Positions 29,178 to 37,302 of a stretch of DNA of 64,000 nt are shown piece after piece (position 1 is the first letter of the stretch; each line of letters begins with the position of its first letter). The notes under the pieces are model-generated. The model saw only the letters and a list, made by a program, of their open reading frames with translations. It was not told the origin of the DNA and searched no databases. Position numbers and translations under genes: made by a program. The DNA is from Kineosporiaceae bacterium SCSIO 59966 (GTDB taxonomy: Bacteria; Actinomycetota; Actinomycetes; Actinomycetales; SCSIO-59966): NCBI GenBank assembly GCA_020881835.1, contig CP052876.1:2108001-2172000 (forward strand), written 5' to 3'.

Positions 29178-29408
29178 GTGGGGCGGCACGCGGCACCGGC
29201 GGAGGACCCCCCGGGGACGCCGGCGGGGAACGATCTCGCCGCCTGGGGGGCGTTCGTCGTCCCGCTGACCGTGATCACGTTGCTGCTCGTGGGGGTGGGC
29301 TGGTCGACGGCACTGGCCGTCGGCGCGTTGACCGCACTCGCGTTCGCTCTCGTGTGGGGTTTGTCCCGGCTGCGTAGAGTGAGCGCCCGTGCCCGCCGCC
29401 AACGCTGA
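29178..29408 (+). CDS. Small membrane protein, unknown function
   Basis: A 76-residue protein with a hydrophilic, Pro-rich N-terminus and two closely spaced hydrophobic helices (about residue 21-40 and 43-60). It ends in a basic tail ([14 protein letters not shown]) that should stay in the cytoplasm. I do not recognise the family. Support for coding comes from the matching -10 hexamer, the strongly GC-biased third positions and the arrangement just ahead of oligoribonuclease, whose start it overlaps by 20 bp. The orn -10 element is inside this gene. Confidence 0.6.
   Translation: MGRHAAPAEDPPGTPAGNDLAAWGAFVVPLTVITLLLVGVGWSTALAVGALTALAFALVWGLSRLRRVSARARRQR
29375..29380 (+). promoter_or_regulatory. 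-10 hexamer TAGAGT for orn
   Basis: TAGAGT ends 8 nt before the GTG start of orn at 29389 and lies within the end of the preceding small gene. Confidence 0.45.
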
Positions 29409-30003
29409 CCGCATCGTCTGGATCGACTGCGAGATGACGGGGCTCGACCTGCTGGCCGACGCCCTGGTCGAGGTCGCCGTCCTCATCACCGACTCCGAGC
29501 TCACCGTCCTCGACGAGGGCATGGACCTCGTCATCCGCCCACCGGACGCCGCGGTCGAGCAGATGAACGACGTCGTGCGCCAGATGCACACCACCTCAGG
29601 CCTGCTCGACGAGCTCGCCGCCGGCGTCACGCTCGAGGAGGCGCAGACCCGGGTGCTGGACTACGTCCGCACCTGGTGCCCCGAGCCTGGGAGGGCGCCA
29701 CTGGCCGGCAACTCGATCGCCACCGACCGAGCGTTCATCGCCCGCGACCTGCCCGATCTGGACGCCCACCTGCACTACCGGATGATCGACGTGTCGTCGG
29801 TCAAGGAGCTGGCCCGCCGCTGGTACCCCAGGGCCTACTTCGCCGCCCCGGTCAAGGCGGGCGGCCACCGGGCGCTCGCGGACATCCGGGAGAGCATCAC
29901 CGAGCTGCGGTACTACCGGGAGACGGTGTTCGTCCCCCCGCCCGGCCCGGACAGCGACACCGCGCGCGCCGTCGCCCAGCGTCTGGCTGCCGCGGGGCAG
30001 TGA
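29389..30003 (+). CDS. orn: Oligoribonuclease
   Basis: A 204-residue DnaQ-fold 3'-5' exoribonuclease (DEDDh) that degrades two- to five-nucleotide RNAs and linear pGpG. Motif ExoI is [13 protein letters not shown] (about residue 9-21) and ExoII is [18 protein letters not shown] (about 105). ExoIII is [18 protein letters not shown], which supplies the catalytic His and the last Asp. The length is slightly above the usual 180 through a C-terminal extension. The GTG at 29389 gives the standard N-terminus. tRNA-His follows 68 bp downstream. Confidence 0.97.
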   Translation: MPAANADRIVWIDCEMTGLDLLADALVEVAVLITDSELTVLDEGMDLVIRPPDAAVEQMNDVVRQMHTTSGLLDELAAGVTLEEAQTRVLDYVRTWCPEPGRAPLAGNSIATDRAFIARDLPDLDAHLHYRMIDVSSVKELARRWYPRAYFAAPVKAGGHRALADIRESITELRYYRETVFVPPPGPDSDTARAVAQRLAAAGQ

Positions 30004-30071
30004 CCAGCCGCCGGACCGGTATGCTGACGGGGCGCCGCCGACGCCGGGCCAGGTCCAGGACGTCGGCCGTG

Positions 30072-30147
30072 GTGGGTGTAGCTCAGCTGGTAGAGCACCT
30101 GGTTGTGGTCCAGGATGTCGCGGGTTCAAGTCCCGTCACTCACCCCA
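30072..30147 (+). tRNA. tRNA-His (anticodon GTG), CCA encoded
   Basis: The acceptor GTGGGTG pairs with CACTCAC (30137-30143). The D-arm GCTCAGCTGGTAGAGC is present, the anticodon stem is CCTGG/CCAGG with loop TTGTGGT (GTG), and the T-arm contains GGTTCAAGTCCC. The discriminator is C, with G at 30071 available as the extra -1 base typical of tRNA-His. CCA is encoded at 30145-30147, unlike the other three tRNAs here. Confidence 0.97.
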
Positions 30148-30219
30148 CGTAAGCCGTAGACCCGGCCTCGATCCGGGGGCCATGGCACGTCGCCGCCTGC
30201 TCGACCCGGTTGTCGGTGG

Positions 30220-30235
30220 TCGAACGTATGTTCCT
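30220..30235 (+). promoter_or_regulatory. Candidate SOS (LexA) box
   Basis: TCGAACGTATGTTCCT matches 14 of 16 positions of the actinobacterial LexA consensus TCGAACRNNNGTTCGA and sits 4-19 nt before the ATG at 30239. Confidence 0.7.
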
Positions 30236-30238
30236 CTC

Positions 30239-31636
30239 ATGGTGACGGCGCGGACTCCGGGTGGCGGGGTGCACGAGGTGGAGCGCGGGCTCGCGCTCAT
30301 CGCCGAAGGGGTCGCGGCCGTGCTGTCGACCCGCCCGTGGTCGCTGTCCCAGGTCGAGGTCCGGGACGCCCTGGGCGCGGCCGAGGAGCTGGCCCGCGCC
30401 CTGGACGCCGTCCGCCTGCACCTGGTGCGCGCCTGCGTCGCCCGGGACGACGGCAGCGTGCCCGAGCGGGAGACCCGCCAGTGGCTGCAGTCCCAGCTGC
30501 GGATGACCGCGGGGCAGGCCCGCTCCCTCGTCGAGGGGGCGCGGCTGGCCGACCCGGACGACGGGATGCTGCGCGGGCTCGGCCGCGCCCTGGCGGCCGG
30601 GCAGACGACGCTGGGCCACCTGGACCAGGCGCGTCGGGCGGTGGACAAGATCCCGGCCCGTGCCCTCGCCCAGCACCGCCAGGCCATCGACGAGACACTC
30701 ACCAACGCGGCGACGTCCCTGAACGACCACCAGATGGGCACCGTGTGCCAGCACCTCGTCGGCGCACTGGCACCCGCCAGCGAGGACCACCTGGACCCGC
30801 ACCTGCGCGAGCGCCGGTTCTGCGACTACACGCTGAGCCGGGCCGGGGTCCTGCGCGGCAGCTTCCTGCTCGAGGGGCTGGACGCCGCTACCGCCAAGGC
30901 CGTCCTGGACCACTTCGCCGCACCCGGCCACCACGTCAACGGCACCGAACCGCTCCCAGGCATCACCGACGACCGGACACCGGCGCAACGGCGGGCCGAC
31001 GCGCTCGCCAGCGTCTTCCGCATCGCCCAGGCAGCCGACACCGCCGGCACCCGGGGCGGGGAACCCGCCCACCTGCTCATCGTGACCACGGTGGACCAGC
31101 TCGCCGCCGCGCACGCCGGCAACCCCGGCCTGGCGAGCTGCCAGCAGACCGGCGCCGTCTCCCCGGGCCTGCTGCAGCGCGCCGCCTGCGACGCGGTGCT
31201 CCACACCGTCGTCCTGGATCGTCACGGCGCCGTCGTCGAGCTGCACTCCCCCCAACGACTCGCCACCCGAGCCCAACGCCGGGCCCTGACCGCCCGCGAC
31301 CGCGGCTGCGCCTGGCCCGGCTGTGACGTCCCTGCAGCCGGCTGCGATGCCCACCACATCGTGTGGTGGTCACGCGGCGGGACCACCGAGCTCGGCAACC
31401 TCGTCCTGCTCTGCCCCCGCCACCACACCGAGATCCACTGCGAGACCTGGCGGGTCGAGATGCGCGAAGGTGTCCCATGGTTCATCCCGCCCCCGTGGAT
31501 CGACCCCGACGGCACCCCACTGCGTAACAACGTCCACGACCACATCGACCAGGCTCACCGGCTCGCCCGCCAGCTCGCCATCGACGACCCACCACCTGGA
31601 CCGAACCACGACACCGGGCCGGACCCACCCCGGTGA
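30239..31636 (+). CDS. HNH endonuclease with DUF222 (13E12 repeat family)
   Basis: A 465-residue protein with the DUF222 helical region over about residues 10-300 and a C-terminal HNH nuclease. The nuclease shows RDRGCAWPGCD (zinc-binding Cys pair, about residue 357), CDAHHIVWWSRGG and LGNLVLLCPRHHTEIH, the typical His-Asn-His order. Such proteins are repeated in many actinobacterial genomes and include the REP13E12 elements of Mycobacterium tuberculosis, some of which are LexA-controlled. I chose the ATG at 30239 rather than the one at 30182 because the SOS box lies between them and would otherwise be inside the coding region. It sits 91 bp after tRNA-His. Cellular role unknown. Confidence 0.88.
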   Translation: MVTARTPGGGVHEVERGLALIAEGVAAVLSTRPWSLSQVEVRDALGAAEELARALDAVRLHLVRACVARDDGSVPERETRQWLQSQLRMTAGQARSLVEGARLADPDDGMLRGLGRALAAGQTTLGHLDQARRAVDKIPARALAQHRQAIDETLTNAATSLNDHQMGTVCQHLVGALAPASEDHLDPHLRERRFCDYTLSRAGVLRGSFLLEGLDAATAKAVLDHFAAPGHHVNGTEPLPGITDDRTPAQRRADALASVFRIAQAADTAGTRGGEPAHLLIVTTVDQLAAAHAGNPGLASCQQTGAVSPGLLQRAACDAVLHTVVLDRHGAVVELHSPQRLATRAQRRALTARDRGCAWPGCDVPAAGCDAHHIVWWSRGGTTELGNLVLLCPRHHTEIHCETWRVEMREGVPWFIPPPWIDPDGTPLRNNVHDHIDQAHRLARQLAIDDPPPGPNHDTGPDPPR

Positions 31637-31782
31637 CCCCGACCACACCGACGTCCGAGACGAGACGTGAAAGAGAGAGGCGCGCTGTGCGTCGCTTCTT
31701 GCACGCGCGGTGCAGCGCTGTCGGCTGGGGACGGCGCGTGGCCGTCGGTGGGGTGCGGCGCGCGGCCGTCAGATCCAAGGAC

Positions 31783-31822
31783 CCGGCGGCGTCCCATTCA
31801 GGGGGGGAGGGGACGCCGCCGG
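31783..31822. terminator. Bidirectional hairpin between convergent genes
   Basis: A 13-bp perfect stem (31783-31795 with 31810-31822; GGCGGCGTCCC core) around a 14-nt loop, without a T-run, lies in the 231-bp gap between the ends of the HNH gene and the PKD-like gene. Nothing else is seen in the gap. Confidence 0.65.
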
Positions 31823-31867
31823 CTCCGAGCACTACATCGCGGCCGCGTGGGCAGGTGTTACACCGGC

Positions 31868-32740
31868 TCAACCGGAGGCGCCGGCCACGAGCTGGTTGCG
31901 GCCGGCCAGCGCCTCCACGGTCACCGGGTCCGAGCGCACAGCCGCCTCGCCCACGATCGGCAACCACGGTCCACCTGCTACCGAGTACTCCCCCACGTAG
32001 TACGTCACCAACGTCACCGGGTACGCGCCGGCCGCCGCGTACTCGTGGGTGATGGACAGCTCCGGGTACGGGCTGCCCGGGTCGGACGTCGGCCCGTGAC
32101 CGCTGCCGTCGCCGAACTCCCACTCGTAGCGCGACGGCGTCGCCCGCACCTGCACCGGAAACCCCAGCAGCGACGTACCGAGCGTGACCGGCTCCGCGTC
32201 GGCGTACACGTTCGTCGGGACGCCGACCAAGGTGTAGCCGTTGCCCGGCTCGATGACCGGACGACCAGCGGGTAGCGGGAGCCGCTGGAAATCTGCCTGC
32301 GTGAAGCCAGGGAACTCGCGCCCGGTCTCGGCGGCTTCGGCGGGCCCCAGGCATCGACTGCCCACAAAACCCCACTCCGAATCGGCTGCGCCAAGCTCTT
32401 GACGGAACAGCCAATAACGGACTTCAAGGTCTGGGCACGCCAAGTCGGCTTCGACGCACCCAGCGTCAGCGTTCTCCAAGGACGGCGTGTTCCCGGCACA
32501 AGCAGGGACGTGCGTGTAAGAGTACTGTGGAACAGACACCCGGGCTGCTTTGTCAGCGTCGGTAGATGCCGAGAAGCTTCGCTGACGCCAGGCTTCAAGC
32601 AGAAGAGTCGAGTTCTCTGCTTCTGCAAAAAATCGCGGGTCGCCATACGATCCGACCGATGGCTCAGCGCTTGCTGACGGCGAGACGATTCCGAACGCTA
32701 GGATCAGCGCCAGTACCCGCAACGCTTGGTTGCTTCTCAC
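31868..32740 (-). CDS. Secreted protein with PKD-like domain
   Basis: A 290-residue predicted exported protein of unknown role. An N-terminal signal peptide (RVLALILAFGIVSPSASA, cleavage near residue 25) is followed by about 115 residues with five Cys, probably disulphide-bonded. A beta-rich C-terminal domain contains YEWEFGDGSG (about residue 210) and ITHEYAAAGAYPVTLVTYY, the core of PKD domains. Base composition in the N-terminal half is clearly poorer in GC than neighbouring genes. The GTG start overlaps the DUF6318 lipoprotein stop by 4 bp, so both are co-translated and likely act together at the cell surface. Confidence 0.75.
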   Translation of the reverse strand: MRSNQALRVLALILAFGIVSPSASAEPSVGSYGDPRFFAEAENSTLLLEAWRQRSFSASTDADKAARVSVPQYSYTHVPACAGNTPSLENADAGCVEADLACPDLEVRYWLFRQELGAADSEWGFVGSRCLGPAEAAETGREFPGFTQADFQRLPLPAGRPVIEPGNGYTLVGVPTNVYADAEPVTLGTSLLGFPVQVRATPSRYEWEFGDGSGHGPTSDPGSPYPELSITHEYAAAGAYPVTLVTYYVGEYSVAGGPWLPIVGEAAVRSDPVTVEALAGRNQLVAGASG

Positions 32741-33351
32741 GGCTCAACACCCACGCCGAACACCTTCCACGAATCTTGCTCGAAGACAAGAAAAAGGTCT
32801 ATGGGCTTCTCAGCAGCCATATCACTGCTATTGACAAGGGCACCATCCGCGGACAGGACTTGCGACGCAGATTCGGTTACGGACATGGAGACAACAGAAC
32901 CAGCAGTCTCCGGCTCCGTCGCCACCGCAGTATGAACCGTAAACCGCACGCCTGAGAATCGCTGATCTAGATCGTAGGCCCGCCGAATCTCGTCCCTCGC
33001 TGCTGAGCAAGCACCACATTCGGAGGTCGCGACTTCTTCGAGGCGTTGAACGTCACCAGTCTCATAGGCGTGTTCCAGCACCTCGAAGAAGTAGCGTGCG
33101 AAAGCCTCCGCCCCGGCGGCGGTGAGCTCACGAGCCTCAGGCGGCATCTCCGGCGGAGCAGGCGTGCTGGTCGCCGCCGCAGTCTCCGATGCAGACGTCG
33201 TAGATGTCCCACTCGACGACGGCGCAGCCGTGCCAGTACTTCCAGTACTCGGACTACTCGGCGTACTCGGAGCCGCCTCCGGCTCCTCCCCCGAGCACCC
33301 CGTGAGCAGCAGGCCCAGCGCGAGCGCCAGCGTGGTTCCCCGTCGACCCAT
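32737..33351 (-). CDS. DUF6318-type lipoprotein
   Basis: A 204-residue predicted lipoprotein. The signal peptide ends in the lipobox LLTGC (about residue 16-20), followed by a Ser/Thr/Pro-rich linker to about residue 70. A folded domain has the motifs AFARYFFEVLEHAYETGD and ATSECGACSAARDEI, whose Cys pair is typical of this actinobacterial family of unknown function. The ATG at 33351 gives a normal n-region. Base composition falls toward the 3' end. It is the upstream partner of the PKD-like protein. Confidence 0.8.
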   Translation of the reverse strand: MGRRGTTLALALGLLLTGCSGEEPEAAPSTPSSPSTGSTGTAAPSSSGTSTTSASETAAATSTPAPPEMPPEARELTAAGAEAFARYFFEVLEHAYETGDVQRLEEVATSECGACSAARDEIRRAYDLDQRFSGVRFTVHTAVATEPETAGSVVSMSVTESASQVLSADGALVNSSDMAAEKPIDLFLVFEQDSWKVFGVGVEP

Positions 33352-33509
33352 GGCGGCAGACAGTAGTTTCCAGAGCCGCGACCTGGCGAGACCCGGCAAC
33401 TCACCTGTGCACAACGGCTTCCCGTTGCCGCCCAGCCCGTGAACGCTGGCTCAGCTCAGGCCGTCCGGCGCACCACGCTCAGGTACCTGGGACCCGCACC
33501 GGCTGCTGT

Positions 33510-33515
33510 TACGTT
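33510..33515 (+). promoter_or_regulatory. -10 hexamer TACGTT for the GNAT gene
   Basis: TACGTT ends 7 nt before the GTG at 33523 and supports that start. Confidence 0.5.
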
Positions 33516-33522
33516 GACCGCC

Positions 33523-34221
33523 GTGACCGAGCCGGACTGCCGTCCGCTGCGCCGCAGTGACGTCCACGCCACCGCCCGGCTGCACCGGCAGCACCTGGGC
33601 CAGGGGCTGTTCCTCAACCTCGGTCCCAAGTTCGTCCGCCGTTGGCACCGCACGTTCATCGACAACCCGTACGGCTGCGCCCACGTCGTCACGGATCCCG
33701 ACGGCGAGCTCCTCGGGTTCATCCTGGCCGCCACCGACCAGCGTCGGTACGTCGGTGCCACGCTCGGCTCGGACAAGTGGTCGCTGATGGCGCTGGGGGC
33801 CCTCGGGCTCGCCGTCCGGCCCCGTCTGGCTGCCCACTTCGTGCGCACCCGCGGACGCCCCTACGCCCGCCGGCTACTGGGCCTCGGACGTCGCCAGCGA
33901 GCAGCAGCCCCAGGCGGGACGACTGCGGACGACGCCTCGCAGGCCCCGGTCGCCGTCGTCCACGCCATCGTGACCTCCGAGCAGGCCCGCGGCCGGGGAG
34001 TGGGACGCCGGTTGCTGGCCCAGTTCGAGACCTGCGCCGCCGAGGCCGGAGTCACCCGGCTCGAGCTCGTCACCGACGCCGACGGCGACGCCCCGGAGTT
34101 CTACCGGCGACTCGGCTGGGTACAGACCGAGGAGCGGCTCAACCGCGACGGGCGACGCGTGCTGCTGTTCACCAAGACACTGTCGGACGACGCTCCTCCC
34201 CAGGGGCGCACCGCCTCATGA
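33523..34221 (+). CDS. GNAT family N-acetyltransferase
   Basis: A 232-residue acetyltransferase. The acetyl-CoA pyrophosphate loop is EQARGRGVGRRLLAQFE (about residue 158-174), and LELVTDADGDAPEFYRRLGW is the usual C-terminal strand-helix. An insertion of about 50 Arg-rich residues (about 90-140) separates the N-terminal substrate half from the CoA-binding half, longer than in typical GNATs. The substrate is unknown. The stop overlaps the ATG of the next gene by 4 bp, which suggests a shared transcript with the M15-like lipoprotein and possibly a cell-envelope substrate (inference). Confidence 0.82.
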   Translation: MTEPDCRPLRRSDVHATARLHRQHLGQGLFLNLGPKFVRRWHRTFIDNPYGCAHVVTDPDGELLGFILAATDQRRYVGATLGSDKWSLMALGALGLAVRPRLAAHFVRTRGRPYARRLLGLGRRQRAAAPGGTTADDASQAPVAVVHAIVTSEQARGRGVGRRLLAQFETCAAEAGVTRLELVTDADGDAPEFYRRLGWVQTEERLNRDGRRVLLFTKTLSDDAPPQGRTAS

Positions 34222-35354
34222 CGGACACTGGTGACATGACGGTTCCCCGCCGACGGCCCCCCACCGCCACCGAGCCCCGAGTGCTGCTCTCCCGTCGCCG
34301 GCTGCTCCAGCTGTCTGCCGGCGGTCTGCTGCTGGCCGGCTGCGGCACGGTCGGCGGCGAGAGCGAGCCCGGTTCGACCGAGGCCACCTGGCCGGACCCC
34401 GAGGTGACCCCGTCAGCCGCCCCCACCGGTCAGCCCGTCCCCGAGCCGGAGCCCGAGCCCGAGGACACCGCCGTCCCGCCGGTCGACATCCAGCCGTACA
34501 CGGTGCTCCCGGGGGAGGTGGAGCCGGAGTGCAAGACGGCTGCGGTGCGCAGCCTGGAGACCGCGTTGACGTGGCGCGACGGCGAGACCGGCATGCAGGC
34601 CGCGGTGGACCGGCTCGCGGCGCTCGGCATCACCGGGGCCGCCGCGACGACGCTGGCGCCGGCGCTGGTGGGCGAGCGCTGGTCGTCGCTGCGGGTCACC
34701 TACCCGCAGTACGGCGGGATGCTCCCGGACCGCAGTCAGGCCAGCGTCATGGTCACCGGCACACAGATCGTCCCGCAGGACGGCGAGGCCAAGGAGCGCG
34801 GTCTCATCGTCGACGTCCGGCTCGCCAAGCAGGACGGCGCGTGGACAGTGACCGAGATGCTGCTGCCGCAGCGACCCGAGCCGACCGGTCCGACCGCGGC
34901 CGGCCAGGCGGTCATCGACCACGACAACATCATCCTTCCGGACCCCGCGCGCCGGGACATCGAGGCGCGTCTCGTCGACGACCTCGTCTGCGAGCTGCTG
35001 CTGACCCTCGCGGAGACCTGGCGACTCGACGTCCAGGTGCTGAGCTCGGGCCATCCCTGGGACGTGTTCATGACCGGCCGGCAGTCCAACCACACGAAGG
35101 GCCGGGCGGTCGACCTCTGGGCACTGAACGGCATCCCGGTGATCGACCACGAGAACTCGCCGTGGCGCGAGGTGATGGAGGCGGCGGTCGCGGCCGGCGC
35201 CGGCCAGGCCGGCGGCCCGGAGGACCTCGACGGCGTCCGGGGCCGGCGGCCGTACTTCACCGACGCCGTGCACCAGGACCACCTGCACCTGGGATTCACC
35301 GAAGACCAGTTCGACCCCACTCCGACGACGACCGCCCCACCAGTCGACGGCTGA
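34218..35354 (+). CDS. Lipoprotein with M15-like peptidase domain
   Basis: A 378-residue exported protein. Two arginines precede a hydrophobic stretch ending in the lipobox LLAGC (about residue 42), and a Pro/Glu-rich spacer with PEPEPEPED follows. The middle domain (about 95-220) is of unknown type. The C-terminal domain carries SNHTKGRAVDLWALNG (about residue 293) and AVHQDHLHLGF (about 356), matching the HxxGxAxD and HxH zinc ligands of D-Ala-D-Ala carboxypeptidase/VanY-type M15 enzymes. It may trim peptidoglycan or only bind it. The ATG at 34218 overlaps the GNAT stop; the ATG at 34236 would give a shorter signal region and is also plausible. Confidence 0.78.
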   Translation: MTDTGDMTVPRRRPPTATEPRVLLSRRRLLQLSAGGLLLAGCGTVGGESEPGSTEATWPDPEVTPSAAPTGQPVPEPEPEPEDTAVPPVDIQPYTVLPGEVEPECKTAAVRSLETALTWRDGETGMQAAVDRLAALGITGAAATTLAPALVGERWSSLRVTYPQYGGMLPDRSQASVMVTGTQIVPQDGEAKERGLIVDVRLAKQDGAWTVTEMLLPQRPEPTGPTAAGQAVIDHDNIILPDPARRDIEARLVDDLVCELLLTLAETWRLDVQVLSSGHPWDVFMTGRQSNHTKGRAVDLWALNGIPVIDHENSPWREVMEAAVAAGAGQAGGPEDLDGVRGRRPYFTDAVHQDHLHLGFTEDQFDPTPTTTAPPVDG

Positions 35355-35403
35355 CCCGCAGCTGCGGACGCGATGCCGGTGCCCGCTCCGCGACTGCGGC
35401 GAC

Positions 35404-35409
35404 TAGAGT
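35404..35409 (+). promoter_or_regulatory. -10 hexamer TAGAGT for the molybdate operon
   Basis: TAGAGT ends 6 nt before the GTG at 35416, marking the start of the HTH-Mop, ModA, ModB, ModC run. No separate ModE palindrome was seen. Confidence 0.55.
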
Positions 35410-35415
35410 CCGGAT

Positions 35416-35814
35416 GTGACGAATCTGCGAGTCAGTGACGTCGCCGCCCTGCTCCGGGTCAGCGACGACACGGTACGGCGCTGGATCGACCAGGGCAGGC
35501 TCACCGCAGGCCGGGACGACGCTGGGCGCATGGTCGTCCCTGGGGCCGAGGTCGCCGCGATGGTGCGCCGCCAGCGGGACGACGACGCGGACGGGACCTG
35601 GCGACAGTCCGCACGCAACCGGTTCGACGGGATCGTCACCGAGGTCCTCCGCGACGGAGTGATGGCCCAGGTCGAGATCCAGGCCGGCCCGTTCCGGGTG
35701 GTGTCGCTGATGACCCGCGAGGCGGCCGACGAGCTGCACCTGGAAGCGGGCACCCCGGCCACTGCGGTGGTCAAGGCGACCACCGTCGTCGTCCAGGCGG
35801 GCGATCGCCGGTGA
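35416..35814 (+). CDS. HTH-TOBE (Mop) molybdate-binding regulator
   Basis: A 132-residue two-domain protein. An excisionase/MerR-type helix-turn-helix (residues 3-50, with VAALLRVSDDTVRRWIDQGRL) is followed by a single Mop/TOBE domain (about 65-130; SARNRFDGIVTEVLRDGVMAQVEIQ and LHLEAGTPATAVVKATTVVV). Mop domains bind molybdate or tungstate as oligomers. This fusion probably senses oxyanion and controls the operon it leads, acting like a compact ModE. Its stop overlaps the modA start by 4 bp. Confidence 0.9.
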   Translation: MTNLRVSDVAALLRVSDDTVRRWIDQGRLTAGRDDAGRMVVPGAEVAAMVRRQRDDDADGTWRQSARNRFDGIVTEVLRDGVMAQVEIQAGPFRVVSLMTREAADELHLEAGTPATAVVKATTVVVQAGDRR

Positions 35815-36623
35815 GGCCGCCGCGACGGCTGGCCGCCCTGGCCGGGACCGTCCTCCTCGCGCTGGCGGCCGTTGGGTGCGGACCCGCCGACGACGCGTCC
35901 TCCCCCGCCGACCCGGCGGTCGTCCGGGTGGCGGCCGCCTCGGACCTCCAGCTGGCCCTGCCCGAGGTGCTCGAGGAGATCGACCCGGACGTCGAGGTGG
36001 CGGTGACGTACGGGTCCTCCGGCCAGTTCGTGCAGCAGATCGTCAACGGAGCCCCGTTCGACCTCTACCTGTCTGCCGACACCGGCTACGTCGACCGACT
36101 CGTCGAGGCCGAGGCAGCCAAGGACGCCGACACCTTCACCTACGCGACCGGCCGGCTCGTCCTGTGGGTGCCGCAGGCCTCCCCCATCGACCCCAACGAG
36201 GGCCTCGACGTCCTCACCGACCCGGGTGTGCGCCGGGTCGCGCTGGCGAACCCGGAGCACGCCCCGTACGGCCGGGCGGCCGCCGCAGCGCTCACGGCCG
36301 CCGGCCTGGACGACGACCTCGCCGATCGGATCGTGCTCGGGGAGAACGTCTCGCAGACCCTCGACCTCGTCGCCTCCGGTGGTGCGGACGCCGGCATCGT
36401 CGCCGCGTCGCTCGTCGCCGCCGGGCCGATGGCCGACCAGGGACGGTGGTGGCAGCTGCCCCCCTCCGCCCACCCCCCGCTGGTCCAAGGTGGTGCCGTG
36501 CTGTCCGGGGCGCGCGACGTCGAGGCCGCCCACGCCGTCCGCGAGGCGCTGCTCTCCGCCGAGGGTCAGGACATCCTGCGCCGGTACGGGTTCGGACCGG
36601 CGCCGCAGGCCGGGGAGGGCTGA
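35811..36623 (+). CDS. modA: Molybdate ABC transporter substrate-binding lipoprotein
   Basis: A 270-residue periplasmic-type binding protein anchored by a lipid. The signal region ends in LAAVGC (about residue 22). The ModA core reads VRVAAASDLQLALPEVLEEI, YGSSGQFVQQIVNGAPFDL (oxyanion-contacting Ser residues) and VALANPEHAPYGRAAAAAL. The C-terminal LVASGGADAGIVAASL completes lobe II. It starts with a GTG inside the stop of the regulator gene and is followed by modB at a 1-bp gap. Confidence 0.95.
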   Translation: MRPPRRLAALAGTVLLALAAVGCGPADDASSPADPAVVRVAAASDLQLALPEVLEEIDPDVEVAVTYGSSGQFVQQIVNGAPFDLYLSADTGYVDRLVEAEAAKDADTFTYATGRLVLWVPQASPIDPNEGLDVLTDPGVRRVALANPEHAPYGRAAAAALTAAGLDDDLADRIVLGENVSQTLDLVASGGADAGIVAASLVAAGPMADQGRWWQLPPSAHPPLVQGGAVLSGARDVEAAHAVREALLSAEGQDILRRYGFGPAPQAGEG

Positions 36624-36624
36624 G

Positions 36625-37302
36625 GTGGACTGGCAGGCCGTCCTGCTGAGCATCCGGCTGGCGACGGCGACGACGGCGATCCTCCTCGTTGTCGCCGTCC
36701 CGCTCGCGGCCTGGCTGGCGTTCAGCCGCCGCCGCTGGACCGTACTCGTCGAGGCGGTCGTCGCGCTGCCGCTCGTGCTGCCGCCCACGGTGCTCGGCTA
36801 CTACGTGCTCGTCGCGCTCGGCAGCCGCTCCCCGCTGGGCCGCTGGTGGGAGCAGACCGTCGGGACGCCGCTGGCGTTCAGCTTCACCGGCCTGCTCGTG
36901 GCCTCCGTGCTGTACAGCCTGCCGTTCGCCGTCCAGCCGCTGCTCGCCTCGTTCGCGGGGGTGGACCGCCGGCTCGTCGAGACCTCGGCCGTCCTGGGCC
37001 GCGGCACCGCGGCAACCGTCCTGCGAGTCGTGCTGCCGCTGTCCCGCGCCGGTCTGGCCACCGCCGCGGTGCTGACCTTCGCGCACACCGTCGGGGAGTT
37101 CGGGGTCGTCCTCATGGTCGGCGGCAACATCCCCGGGGAGACCCGGACGGTGTCCATCGCCGTGTACGACGCCGTCCAGGCGTTCGACTACGCGACGGCC
37201 GGCCGCACCAGTCTGCTGCTGCTCGCCTTCTCCCTGCTCGTCCTCACCGCGACCTACGCCCTGCAACGTCGCGGCCAGGTGCCGGTGTGGCCGCGACCGT
37301 GA
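36625..37302 (+). CDS. modB: Molybdate ABC transporter permease
   Basis: A 225-residue inner-membrane permease with five to six hydrophobic helices. The ModB signature VALPLVLPPTVLGYYVLV (about residue 45) and the coupling EAA loop LVETSAVLGRGTAATVLRVVLPLSRAGL (about 115-142) contact ModC. GEFGVVLMVGGNIPGETRT is the conserved segment after the loop. Length is normal. The GTG at 36625 lies 1 bp after modA; its stop overlaps the modC start codon. Confidence 0.95.
   Translation: MDWQAVLLSIRLATATTAILLVVAVPLAAWLAFSRRRWTVLVEAVVALPLVLPPTVLGYYVLVALGSRSPLGRWWEQTVGTPLAFSFTGLLVASVLYSLPFAVQPLLASFAGVDRRLVETSAVLGRGTAATVLRVVLPLSRAGLATAAVLTFAHTVGEFGVVLMVGGNIPGETRTVSIAVYDAVQAFDYATAGRTSLLLLAFSLLVLTATYALQRRGQVPVWPRP

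Noticed and set aside
30182-30238. Upstream ATG as the start of the HNH gene
   Set aside because: It would put the SOS box inside the coding region and adds residues without family resemblance.
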